A stretch of DNA of 64,000 bases from Gammaproteobacteria bacterium UBA5109 (GTDB lineage Bacteria > Pseudomonadota > Gammaproteobacteria > Pseudomonadales > Pseudohongiellaceae): the NCBI GenBank assembly GCA_002414385.1, contig DHZH01000002.1, positions 279,591 to 343,590 on the forward strand, read 5' to 3'. Position numbers and translations under genes: made by a program. Below the pieces are notes generated by a model that was given only the letters and a program-made list of their open reading frames with translations, had not been told where the DNA came from and did not search any database. The stretch's first letter is position 1. Each line of letters starts with the position of its first letter. Of this stretch, positions 1 through 7,799 are shown one piece after another.

Positions 1-328
1 CACAGGCATATAACATTTGTATACCGTGCGGGCACGGTTTGGTTTCTTGTTGTTTTTGTTATTTTGTTACTTATTGATTTGTAAAACAATATTATTGAGC
101 AAAAAACCAATAAGTCAAAAAGCGAGCCTGCCCTCTATTTTCCTTCTTTTGGCACCGTAATTAATACTACGAGAAGTAATCTCCTGAAATTACAGCTAAT
201 TTTGGCGAAGCTAAACACAAAGCGTGCGTGCCAGGTTTGTAACCGTGCCAAAATTTTTGATTTTTACTAGTTATAGACTAAAACTTAGCCATAATTTCTT
301 AATAATTCTTTTGAACATGGAGGTTTAG
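1..328. other. Intergenic region upstream of the integron integrase, with inverted repeats
   Basis: No credible open reading frame is seen here. The stretch is AT-rich and holds a perfect 7-bp palindrome with a 2-base spacer at 23-38 (ACCGTGC/GCACGGT). It also holds a dispersed imperfect inverted repeat, TTTTGGCACCGTAA at 147-160 against TAACCGTGCCAAAA at 240-253 (12 of 14 pair). In integrons attI and the cassettes lie on this side of intI, so an attachment site could be here or just beyond the window edge. I found no exact GTTRRRY/RYYYAAC core pair, so no attI or attC site is called. A Shine-Dalgarno-like GGAGG lies just before the integrase start. Confidence 0.5.
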
Positions 329-1288
329 ATGGGCAGTGCTTTTATTGAATCCGTTCGGCGGGATATGCGACTGCGAGGCTATAGTTACGCTACGGAGAAA
401 ACCTATTTAACCTGGATAAAAAGGTTTATTTATTTCTGCGGCAAACAGCACCCGGCGGATGTGCCGCTTGATGAGATCACTAATTATCTGTCCCATCTGG
501 CAGCCGACAGGCATGTTTCGGTGAATACCCAGAAACTGGCATTAAATGCCTTGGTGTACCTCTACCAGAAATTCCTGAAAATAGAGATTGGGGATTTAGG
601 CTTCAAGCTGGCTTCCAGGCAGCGATATATTCCAACAGTATTAAGCCCCAATGAAGTCAAACTGATATTAGAGAAGCTGAAGGGCAGAAATAAACTTATT
701 GTTCAGCTGTTGTACGGTAGCGGTTTGCGGGTTAATGAATGCCTGCGGCTTAGTATTATGGATATTGATCTGGAGAAGGGGGCCTTAACTGTCAGGGATG
801 GTAAAGCCAGGAAAGATCGCATGACAATTTTGAGCCCGAGCTTATCTTCTGAACTTAAGTCATTCATAAGTGCGGCACGTAAAATTCAGCTGCAGGATAA
901 TTTGCAGAACGTAGGGCCGTCGTTGCCGCCTGCACTGCGTCGTAAGATGCCCAATGCTTACCGACATCCGGGCTGGGCATATATTTTTCCGGCATCGAGC
1001 CTGTGTAATCATCCTCTGGACGGGACTTTATGTCGTCATCATTTGCATCAGACTGTGGTGCGAAAATTCCTCAAGCAAGCGGTCAATGCTGCCGGAATTG
1101 TCAATAAGCGGGTGACCTGTCATGCCTTCAGACACTCCTTTGCCACGACGATGCTGGCTGGAGGTGCTGATATCAGAACAGTACAGGAATTACTTGGGCA
1201 TAATAGTGTCAAGACTACCCAGATATACACGCATGTACTGGGGAAACATTATGCCGGTTCAGTCAGTCCGCTGGATCACATTTGCTGA
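329..1288 (+). CDS. intI: Integron integrase (tyrosine recombinase, IntI family)
   Basis: A 319-residue tyrosine recombinase that would recombine attI and attC sites to insert or excise gene cassettes. The N-terminal SAM-like DNA-binding domain spans about residues 1-100 and the catalytic domain about 101-310. The catalytic set is visible: R134 (GSGLRVNECLRL), H265 and R268 (CHAFRHSF), H291 (LLGHNSVKTTQ) and Y300 (IYTHV). The insert at about 196-222 (GPSLPPALRRK, then YRHPGWAYIFP) is the extra segment that separates IntI from XerC/D. GGAGG precedes the ATG by a few bases. The gene ends one base from the convergent znuB stop. The full length and intact residues suggest it is functional. No cassette array is visible inside the window. 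Confidence 0.9.
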   Translation: MGSAFIESVRRDMRLRGYSYATEKTYLTWIKRFIYFCGKQHPADVPLDEITNYLSHLAADRHVSVNTQKLALNALVYLYQKFLKIEIGDLGFKLASRQRYIPTVLSPNEVKLILEKLKGRNKLIVQLLYGSGLRVNECLRLSIMDIDLEKGALTVRDGKARKDRMTILSPSLSSELKSFISAARKIQLQDNLQNVGPSLPPALRRKMPNAYRHPGWAYIFPASSLCNHPLDGTLCRHHLHQTVVRKFLKQAVNAAGIVNKRVTCHAFRHSFATTMLAGGADIRTVQELLGHNSVKTTQIYTHVLGKHYAGSVSPLDHIC

Positions 1289-1289
1289 G

Positions 1290-2066
1290 TTATTTACGTA
1301 ACAGCGAACTGATAAAAAACAGCACCGCAGCACTGACCACAATGCTCGGGCCGCTGGGCGTATCCAGATAAAAAGAGGCAATCAGGCCGCCACAAACAGC
1401 GAGACAGCCGATCAGACTGGCGGACAGGGCCATTTTTTCCGGTGAACTGGAAAAGCTTCGGGCGCAGGCTGGTGGGATCACCATGAGTGAAGTGATCAGC
1501 AGCATGCCGACTACCTTCATGCTCAGGGCGATAACGGTAGCAATCAGCAGCATCAGCAATAAACGCATGCGGCCGACATGCAGGCCTTCGACCTGTGCCA
1601 GTTCCTGGTGCAGGGTAATGGTCAGCAGGCTGTTCCAGTTCACAGCCAGCAAGATCAAGGCTGCGAATACGCCTCCGGCAATCCATAGCAGTTCGGTGTT
1701 ACTGACAGTTAACAGATCACCAAACAGGTAAGCCATCAGATCAATATTGGCATCGGTGAAACTGAGTATCACCAGGCCGAAAGCCAGCGAACTGTGGGCG
1801 AGGATGCCGAGGATGGTGTCAGTGGCCAGGTGGTGTTTGTTTTCCATCTGTACCAGCAGGAAAGCAATGGCGATGCAGGCAAGGATGACAGCAAACTGCA
1901 GGTTGATATCAATCAGCAGCCCGAAGGAAATTCCCAGCAAGGCCGAGTGCGCCAGGGTATCGCCAAAATAGGCCATGCGACGCCAGACCACAAAGCAGCC
2001 AAGCGGCCCGGCGATCAGTGCCACCAGCAAACCGGCGGCCAGGGCTCGTAAAATAAAATCAGCCAT
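1290..2066 (-). CDS. znuB: Zinc ABC transporter, permease subunit ZnuB
   Basis: A 258-residue inner-membrane permease of the ABC-3 family that would carry zinc across the membrane with ZnuC and ZnuA. The protein is strongly hydrophobic with about eight helices. It contains the family's early segment FVVWRRMAYFGDTLAHSALLG and a conserved GMLLITSLMVIPPA loop. The reading frame stays open further upstream, but the ATG at 2066 (MADFILRALAAG) is chosen because it gives the usual N-terminus and overlaps the znuC stop by 8 bases, as expected for a coupled znuCB pair. It ends one base from the convergent integrase gene. Confidence 0.9.
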   Translation of the reverse strand: MADFILRALAAGLLVALIAGPLGCFVVWRRMAYFGDTLAHSALLGISFGLLIDINLQFAVILACIAIAFLLVQMENKHHLATDTILGILAHSSLAFGLVILSFTDANIDLMAYLFGDLLTVSNTELLWIAGGVFAALILLAVNWNSLLTITLHQELAQVEGLHVGRMRLLLMLLIATVIALSMKVVGMLLITSLMVIPPACARSFSSSPEKMALSASLIGCLAVCGGLIASFYLDTPSGPSIVVSAAVLFFISSLLRK

Positions 2067-2823
2067 GCTTGTGACCTGAATGCTTGTCGTCGAGCACTTC
2101 GCCGTCCAGACCATGACTGTGATTATGGTGATGGGTATAAACCGCCAGGGCTTCGGCTTCTTTTTTACCGAACAGTTCCAAATAGGCCGGGTCATTGCTG
2201 ACCTGTTCCGGAAGACCGTGACAGCAGACGTGCTGGTTAAGACAGATGACTTCATCGGTAGCAGACATCACCAGGTGCAGATCATGGGATACCATTAAAA
2301 TGCCGCAGCGATGTTTGTTGCGGATTGAAGCAATCAGGGCATAAAGCTCGGCCTGGCCGCTGATATCGACGCCCTGTACCGGTTCATCCAGTACCAGCAG
2401 TTGCGGGTCCTGAATCAGCGCGCGTGCCAGCAGCACGCGCTGTAGTTCACCCCCGGAAAGAGCATGCACCTGTGAAGTCAATAGATGCAGGGCTTTGACT
2501 TCCTGCAGCACGGATTCGATATTTTCGGGGCGCGCCTGCACGGCAAGCTGGAGAAACTTTTTTACTGAAATCGGCATGCTGGGATCAACCTGCAGACGTT
2601 GTGGCATATAGCCAATACGTAACTTCTTGCGTCGGTTGATTTTGCCTGAACCGGGCTCAAGTAAACCCAGCACGACTTTGACCAGTGTGGTTTTGCCGGC
2701 GCCATTGGGGCCAATCAGGGTGACAATCTGGCCCTCATCAATATCCAGGCTGACGTTATGCAGAATGTGCTTGCCCTCGATTGTGAGGGAAATATTCTGT
2801 GCTTCAAGCAGTTTTTTAGTCAC
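2059..2823 (-). CDS. znuC: Zinc ABC transporter, ATP-binding subunit ZnuC
   Basis: A 254-residue ATPase that powers zinc import. Walker A is GPNGAGKT (38-45), the ABC signature LSGGELQ is at 122-128 and Walker B LLVLDEP ends at 148, followed by the switch histidine in MVSHDLH. The C-terminus is histidine-rich (THHHNHSHG, then HSGHKHG), which fits a metal-responsive role and is common in this family. It is the first gene of a znuC-znuB pair, divergent from znuA. No zur gene lies between znuA and znuC, unlike the Pseudomonas arrangement as I recall it. Confidence 0.92.
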   Translation of the reverse strand: MTKKLLEAQNISLTIEGKHILHNVSLDIDEGQIVTLIGPNGAGKTTLVKVVLGLLEPGSGKINRRKKLRIGYMPQRLQVDPSMPISVKKFLQLAVQARPENIESVLQEVKALHLLTSQVHALSGGELQRVLLARALIQDPQLLVLDEPVQGVDISGQAELYALIASIRNKHRCGILMVSHDLHLVMSATDEVICLNQHVCCHGLPEQVSNDPAYLELFGKKEAEALAVYTHHHNHSHGLDGEVLDDKHSGHKHG

Positions 2824-2875
2824 GTTTAGCTTCTTTCAGGTAGCATCTCAGTTTAAAAAAGTAGCGACCGCTCTA

Positions 2876-2944
2876 TTCGGGGGTCAAGTCCCGAACAACT
2901 ACACTACGGGTAACCTCTGTAGGAGGGGCTTTAGCCCCGAACAA
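2876..2944. repeat. Two tandem REP-like palindromes in the znuC-znuA intergenic region
   Basis: Copy A is TTCGGG-GGTCAAGT-CCCGAA at 2876-2895. Copy B has GGGGCT-TT-AGCCCC at 2925-2938 inside TGTAGGAGGGGC...CCCCGAACAA at 2919-2944. Both end in CCCGAACAA in the same orientation, so they are direct copies of one unit, copy A being more degenerate. The TGTAGGAG...GGCTTTAGCC core resembles extragenic palindromes of Pseudomonas and relatives. They sit between divergent promoters and might also form stem-loops in the leader transcripts. Confidence 0.6.
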
Positions 2945-3055
2945 TCCTGGACAGTTCAAATTACTAGGACACTATCCCTTTTTTCAGCAAGTTTGCGGAC
3001 AAGGCGAGGTAATATATCATAGTGGGCTTTTCTGGTTCAGCATCGGTAGCCCAGC

Positions 3056-3919
3056 TTGTCGCGTTTAATTTGCCTGATACTCCTTTTATTACAGCCACTC
3101 TTGTCTGGCCTGAATGCCAGTGCGCAGGAGCCGCTAAGAGTCGTGGCCAGTATCAAGCCCCTGCAGTTACTTGCCGCGGCCATCACGGATGGGGTTTCTT
3201 CACCCGCCCTGGTCATTGGCGCCGGACAGGATCCCCACCATCCTGCGTTGCGTCCTTCGGAACGACGCACGCTGGCACAGGCTGGGATGACTCTCTGGGT
3301 GGGGCCGCCACTGGAGGCTGCACTGGCTGATGTGATTGATACCGAGGCTGAAAACGTGATTACGGCCTATACGCTTCTGGAAAATTCCGGGCTGACATTC
3401 ACTGAACGTGTCGATCCGCATGTCTGGCTGTCCACCGGGAATGCACGCCTGCTGGCTCAGGTCCTGGCCCGGCGCCTGCAGCGGTTCGATAGTGCCAATC
3501 GCGTTGCCTATGCCAATAACCTGAACCGTTTTTTGCTGGCACTGGATACTCTGGACCAGGAAATTGCAGCACAGTTTGCCGGCCTTGATACTGATAATTT
3601 CGCGGTCTACCACAATGCCTTTGCCTACTTTGAAAAACAGTTTGGCCTGCAGCATCAGGTGAGTTTTACTGAGAATGAAGAAATACAGCCGGGAGTTCGA
3701 AGGATTCTGCAGATACAGGAGATTATCGCGGCCAATGAGATTTCCTGTTTACTGATTGAGCCGGGTAACAACCCCGTACAGCTTGCCCAGTTACTTGATC
3801 GCCCCCTGCAAATGACCAGTATTGACGTGCTGGGCTTTGCCTATCCATTGAGCGCCACTGCCTATGTCGATTTCATGCGCAACCTGAGTGTTTCAATCGC
3901 GGAGTGCATTGGCCAATGA
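3056..3919 (+). CDS. znuA: Periplasmic zinc-binding protein ZnuA
   Basis: A 287-residue solute-binding protein of cluster A-I that captures zinc in the periplasm for ZnuBC. Residues 1-24 form a signal peptide (LICLILLLLQPLLSG, cleavage near ASA-QE). Likely zinc ligands are H61/H62 (GQDPHHPAL), H122 (VDPHVWL) and H186 (VYHNAFAYF). The usual histidine-rich loop is absent, making the protein somewhat short. The start is TTG at 3056, because an in-frame TAG at 3047 leaves no earlier start. The ribosome-binding site is weak. The stop overlaps the polA ATG as ATGA. The lack of the loop leaves open a related metal such as manganese, but the znuCB neighbours favour zinc. Confidence 0.85.
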   Translation: MSRLICLILLLLQPLLSGLNASAQEPLRVVASIKPLQLLAAAITDGVSSPALVIGAGQDPHHPALRPSERRTLAQAGMTLWVGPPLEAALADVIDTEAENVITAYTLLENSGLTFTERVDPHVWLSTGNARLLAQVLARRLQRFDSANRVAYANNLNRFLLALDTLDQEIAAQFAGLDTDNFAVYHNAFAYFEKQFGLQHQVSFTENEEIQPGVRRILQIQEIIAANEISCLLIEPGNNPVQLAQLLDRPLQMTSIDVLGFAYPLSATAYVDFMRNLSVSIAECIGQ

Positions 3920-6678
3920 GCAAATTACCGGAACAGCCATTAATCCTGATTGACGGATCGTCCTACCTGTTTCGTGCCTATCACGCGCTGCCGCCCTTGA
4001 CCACAACAAAAGGCCAGGCCACCGGTGCTGTAAAAGGCGTCATCAACATGGTGCGCAGCCTGATCAAGGAATATCCGGACTCGCCTGTTGCCGTAGTTTT
4101 TGATGCCAAGGGCAAGACTTTCCGCTCTGATATCTATAAAGAATACAAAGCCCATCGTCCTCCAATGCCCGATGATCTGCGTACGCAAATTGAACCGATT
4201 CATGAAATCATCAAGGCCATGGGGCTACCGCTGATTGTTGAGCCCGGAGTGGAAGCCGATGATGTGATCGGCACCCTGGCGCAGCAGGCCAGCGAATCAA
4301 AACTCGATACTCTTATATCAACCGGAGATAAGGATCTTGCGCAACTGGTGAATGAGCATGTCACACTGCTCAACACCATGACGCGCGAAGTACTGGATAT
4401 TGACGGCGTCAGGGAAAAATTCGGCCTCGGACCGGAACAGATTATTGATTACCTGGGACTGACTGGAGACAAGTCAGACAATATCCCGGGCGTGCCAGGT
4501 GTCGGCCCGAAAACCGCAGTGAAATGGCTTGAGCAATACGGCACGGTAGATGAACTGATCAAGCATGCTGACGACATCAAGGGCAAGGCCGGCGAAAACC
4601 TGCGTGAACATATTGAACAATTAAAACTGTCGCAGGAACTGGCCACCATCAAGTGTGATGTTGAGCTGAGTTTTAAATCTGCAGAATTGAAGCATGCCGA
4701 CCCGGACCAGGAAGCCTTGCTGGGCTGGTACAAGCGCCTGGAATTCAGGACCTGGATCCGCGAACTGGAAGAAGAGGGTGTCGAGGCCGAAGCCATTCAG
4801 CTGGAAAGTGATCAGGAAGATGAAGAAGTGCCAGAAGCCGATGAATCAGAGGCTTTTCAGCGCCCGGACGATGTTGAATACAACTGCATACTGGAAAACA
4901 AAGACCTCGATGCGCTGTGTAAACAGATTAGCCAGGCCGAAAGGCTGGCAATCTCGCTGGAAACCGATGGCGCACACTACAAACTGGCGAAAATTATTGG
5001 TCTTTCCTTTTCGCTTGCCAGTGGCAAGGCCAGTTATATTCCGCTGGCCCATGAAAGTGAAGATGCGCCTGATCAGCTTGCTATGGATGCCGTGCTGGAC
5101 AAACTCAAGCCGGTGCTGGAAGACAAGGCCGTATTTAAAGCCGGGCATGACCTGAAAACTGTCTGCCATGTGCTCAAGCGTTACGGTATCAGTCTGGCGG
5201 GCTGTCGCTATGACACCATGCTGCAATCCTATGTGCTTAATTCGGTGGCTCACAAACACACACTCGACAAGCTGTCCTCGCATTATCTGGAAGAAGACAA
5301 GCTGTTGCTGGAGGAGCTGCTGGGTAAGGGTCGTAACAAGCTGACTTATGCGCAAGTCCCGCTGGACAAGGCGACCCAGTATTCCGCCCAGAATGCCGAT
5401 TTTGTCTATCGCTTACAGCAGGGGCTGGAAATCAAGCTCAATGCCACGGCCGAACTGGCGGATGTTTATCGTTACAAGGAAATCGCCTTGATGCCGGTGT
5501 TGTTTGGCATGGAGGAGCAGGGGATCACGGTAGACCAGGAGGTACTGGCCCAGCAAAGTGAAAAAATTGCCAAACGTCTTCAGGAACTGGAGCAGGAAGC
5601 CTATGAAATGGCTGGAGAGGAGTTCAATCTTGGCTCTCCGGCACAGTTGCAGACTATCTTTTATGAAAAGCTTGATTATCCGGTGATCAGCAAGACCGCC
5701 AAAGGCAAACCGTCGACCGCCGAACCGGTACTCCAGGAGCTGGCACTGGAATATCCCCTGCCAAAGCTGTTGCTGGAGCATCGCATGCTCAGCAAGCTGA
5801 AAAGCACCTATACCGATAAACTGCCACAGGATGTAAATCCGCAAACCGGACGCATTCACAGTAGTTTTCAGCAGGCTGTGGCGGCGACCGGACGGCTGTC
5901 CTCGACAGAGCCGAATTTGCAGAATATCCCGATCCGTTCGGAAGAAGGGCGCCGGGTACGCAAGGCTTTCATACCGGAATCCGGCAAAGTGCTGATGGCA
6001 GCAGACTATTCCCAGGTTGAGTTACGCATTATGGCGCATCTTTCCGGCGACGAAGGATTGCGCAATGCTTTTCGCGAGGGCCTGGATGTACATCGCGCCA
6101 CAGCAGCGGAAATTTTTGGGGTAAAACTGAACAAGGTTGACAACAATCAGCGCCGCAGTGCCAAGGCAATTAATTTCGGACTGATTTACGGCATGTCGGC
6201 TTTTGGCCTGGCCAAGCAGCTTGGGATTGGCCGCCATGAAGCACAGGAATACGTTGAACGTTATTTTCACCGCTATCCCGGCGTGCGCGATTACATGGAA
6301 AATACCCGCCAGCTCGCCAATGAACAGGGTTATGTTGAAACCATTTTTGGCAGACGCCTGTATCTGCCCGATATTCACGCCCGCAACGGCATGCTGCGCA
6401 AGGCGGCTGAGCGGACGGCGATTAATGCGCCGATGCAGGGCACCGCGGCAGATATCATCAAACAGGCCATGATCGATATACAGCACTGGCTGGACGTAGC
6501 AGAACTAAGCGCCCGGCTCCTGTTGCAGGTACACGATGAATTGATATTTGAAGTCAACGAAGGAGATCTGAAAATACTCAGCGAGGGCGTCGAATTTCGC
6601 ATGGCATCGGCTGCAGCTCTTGATGTGCCACTGGTTGTGGACATCGGCTCAGGTCTCAACTGGGATGAAGCACATTAA
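3916..6678 (+). CDS. polA: DNA polymerase I, apparently proofreading-deficient
   Basis: A 920-residue repair and Okazaki-fragment polymerase. The 5'-3' exonuclease domain covers about residues 1-290 and keeps its acidic motifs (VEADDVIG, TGDKDLAQL, TGDKSDNIPG). The 3'-5' exonuclease-like domain spans about 315-505. The polymerase domain follows, with motif A DYSQVELRI (D697), motif B RRSAKAINFGLIYG and motif C VHDE (D874). By alignment with E. coli, the exonuclease metal ligands D355, D424 and D501 are S347, V416 and N493 here, and only E349 (E357) and Y489 (Y497) remain. Proofreading is therefore probably lost. A GTG at 3904 is possible, but the ATG at 3916 overlaps the znuA stop and gives the normal N-terminus. 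Confidence 0.95.
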   Translation: MSKLPEQPLILIDGSSYLFRAYHALPPLTTTKGQATGAVKGVINMVRSLIKEYPDSPVAVVFDAKGKTFRSDIYKEYKAHRPPMPDDLRTQIEPIHEIIKAMGLPLIVEPGVEADDVIGTLAQQASESKLDTLISTGDKDLAQLVNEHVTLLNTMTREVLDIDGVREKFGLGPEQIIDYLGLTGDKSDNIPGVPGVGPKTAVKWLEQYGTVDELIKHADDIKGKAGENLREHIEQLKLSQELATIKCDVELSFKSAELKHADPDQEALLGWYKRLEFRTWIRELEEEGVEAEAIQLESDQEDEEVPEADESEAFQRPDDVEYNCILENKDLDALCKQISQAERLAISLETDGAHYKLAKIIGLSFSLASGKASYIPLAHESEDAPDQLAMDAVLDKLKPVLEDKAVFKAGHDLKTVCHVLKRYGISLAGCRYDTMLQSYVLNSVAHKHTLDKLSSHYLEEDKLLLEELLGKGRNKLTYAQVPLDKATQYSAQNADFVYRLQQGLEIKLNATAELADVYRYKEIALMPVLFGMEEQGITVDQEVLAQQSEKIAKRLQELEQEAYEMAGEEFNLGSPAQLQTIFYEKLDYPVISKTAKGKPSTAEPVLQELALEYPLPKLLLEHRMLSKLKSTYTDKLPQDVNPQTGRIHSSFQQAVAATGRLSSTEPNLQNIPIRSEEGRRVRKAFIPESGKVLMAADYSQVELRIMAHLSGDEGLRNAFREGLDVHRATAAEIFGVKLNKVDNNQRRSAKAINFGLIYGMSAFGLAKQLGIGRHEAQEYVERYFHRYPGVRDYMENTRQLANEQGYVETIFGRRLYLPDIHARNGMLRKAAERTAINAPMQGTAADIIKQAMIDIQHWLDVAELSARLLLQVHDELIFEVNEGDLKILSEGVEFRMASAAALDVPLVVDIGSGLNWDEAH

Positions 6679-6839
6679 TACCGAAATTTGGTATCAGAGT
6701 AAAATCTGTTTCGGTGTTGTTCTGGGTGAGAGCGGGGTAAGAGATAAATTTACTCTGGCCCCCAATTACAGATCATGGCTTTGTGTCATTGTTCCAGCAG
6801 CATAAAATTTTCAATTAAAAGAAAAAACGTGAATTCGCC

Positions 6840-6867
6840 GGAACTATTCAATTATGAATGAGTCACA
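6840..6867 (+). promoter_or_regulatory. Candidate sigma-E/AlgU-type promoter for the small RNA
   Basis: GGAACT at 6840-6845 matches the -35 element of extracytoplasmic stress sigma factors (GGAACTT). After 16 bases, GTCACA at 6862-6867 resembles the -10 element (GTCNNA/TCTGA). Transcription would start near 6873, exactly before the first stem of the small RNA. I recall that Pseudomonas ErsA, at the same locus, is under AlgU control, which agrees. This is inference from sequence and position only. Confidence 0.55.
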
Positions 6868-6872
6868 CTAAA

Positions 6873-6990
6873 TAGCAGGTTGGTTTTCTCCCCGATTTCC
6901 CAACCTGCTAGAACGACCTAAATAAACTCCTGAATGTAGGAGCACGCCGGGCCCTAACTGCTTTCTCCTGTGGTTAGGGCCCACTTTTTT
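6873..6990 (+). ncRNA. Probable small RNA between polA and engB (ErsA/Spot 42 position)
   Basis: The polA-engB gap carries Spot 42 in E. coli and ErsA in Pseudomonas aeruginosa. Here the gap holds a compact transcript-like unit of about 118 bases. It has a perfect 10-bp stem AGCAGGTTGG/CCAACCTGCT (6874-6883 with 6900-6909) whose loop is pyrimidine-rich (TTTTCTCCCCGATTTC, a possible mRNA-pairing region), a single-stranded A/U-rich linker, a small CTCCT...AGGAG stem, and a strong intrinsic terminator. Its likely role is Hfq-dependent regulation of envelope or carbon genes, by analogy only. Sequence identity to ErsA was not tested. Confidence 0.7.
6949..6990 (+). terminator. Rho-independent terminator of the small RNA
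   Basis: A perfect 10-bp stem, GGGCCCTAAC (6949-6958) with GTTAGGGCCC (6973-6982), a 14-base loop, then AC and six T residues (6985-6990). It ends the transcript just before the 3' end of the convergent engB gene. Confidence 0.9.
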
Positions 6991-6998
6991 GGGCTCAC

Positions 6999-7619
6999 TC
7001 AAACGCTATTATCGTCAATATTTAACCATTGATCCAGCTGCGTACGCAGCGTCTCAATCCCCTTATTTTTCAGTGCTGAAAATAATTGCACAGAAATCAG
7101 CCCGGCATGGGCCTGCAGTTCCTTTTGCGCTGCAAACAGCACATTGCGTGCCGCGCCTCCTTTCAGCTTGTCTGCCTTGGTCAGCAGGATATGCAGCGGC
7201 AGGCTGGCATGGACGGCCCAGTCAATCATCATTCTGTCGCTGTCCTTGAAGAGATGGCGAATATCCATCAGTAAAATAATGCCCTGCAAAGAGCGCCGCT
7301 GTTCCAGGTAGTGAGTAAGTTCTTTTTGCCACTTTTCTTTCATGGCCGGCGGAACCTTGGCGTAGCCGAAACCAGGCAGGTCTACCAGATAACGTTTGTC
7401 AGCAAGCATAAAATAATTCAGCAACTGGGTGCGCCCGGGAGTTTTACTGGTGCGAGCCAGTTTGGGCTGACGGGTGAGGGCATTGATCGCGCTGGATTTA
7501 CCAGCATTGGAGCGGCCCGTGAAAGCCACTTCAAGCGCATCATCCGGCGGACATTGTGACAGGGTACTGGCACTGGTCAGAAAATGCGCATTTTTATAAT
7601 CGAGTCTTTCAGTCATCAT
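6999..7619 (-). CDS. engB: Ribosome biogenesis GTPase EngB (YihA/YsxC)
   Basis: A 206-residue essential GTPase of the TrmE-Era-EngA-EngB superfamily, thought to act in assembly of the large ribosomal subunit. The G motifs are clear: G1 GRSNAGKSS, a G2 threonine in TPGRTQ, G3 DLPGFGYA and G4 TKAD. Length is typical. It lies next to polA on the opposite strand with the small RNA between them, the common gammaproteobacterial arrangement. Two adjacent ATG codons open the frame and the first is used. Confidence 0.95.
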   Translation of the reverse strand: MMTERLDYKNAHFLTSASTLSQCPPDDALEVAFTGRSNAGKSSAINALTRQPKLARTSKTPGRTQLLNYFMLADKRYLVDLPGFGYAKVPPAMKEKWQKELTHYLEQRRSLQGIILLMDIRHLFKDSDRMMIDWAVHASLPLHILLTKADKLKGGAARNVLFAAQKELQAHAGLISVQLFSALKNKGIETLRTQLDQWLNIDDNSV

Positions 7620-7678
7620 AGCGGATAGAGATTATCAAGAGATTTACGGCTTTGCTTTTTCATCAAGAAGCTATGGGG

Positions 7679-7684
7679 TATAAT
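7679..7684 (+). promoter_or_regulatory. Candidate -10 element upstream of cytochrome c4
   Basis: A perfect TATAAT at 7679-7684 lies about 115 bases before the cytochrome c4 start. The -35 is poor: TTGCTT at 7652 is 21 bases away. The leader would be about 110 bases and contains the direct repeat CAAGGCTTG at 7733-7741 and 7746-7754. Confidence 0.4.
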
Positions 7685-7799
7685 CCACCCGCTTTTTTGA
7701 CAGGACGGATTGTACCACAGGCCCTGTTTATACAAGGCTTGGACTCAAGGCTTGTGTGGATCACGCAAGCATTCAGACAGACTACAGAATCGGGTTTTT

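Noticed and set aside
1..328. attI or attC sites upstream of the integrase
   Set aside because: No GTTRRRY/RYYYAAC core pair was found. The best near match is GCTAAAC at about 210, which differs at one position and has no partner.
1483..2051. Several plus-strand frames of 74-85 codons within znuB
   Set aside because: They lie opposite a strongly conserved transporter gene, have no ribosome sites and show no protein-like pattern.
3008..3024. A possible Zur operator around GGTAATATATCATAG before znuA
   Set aside because: TAATATATCA pairs with itself at only 8 of 10 positions and lacks the flanking parts of known Zur boxes. It was not called.
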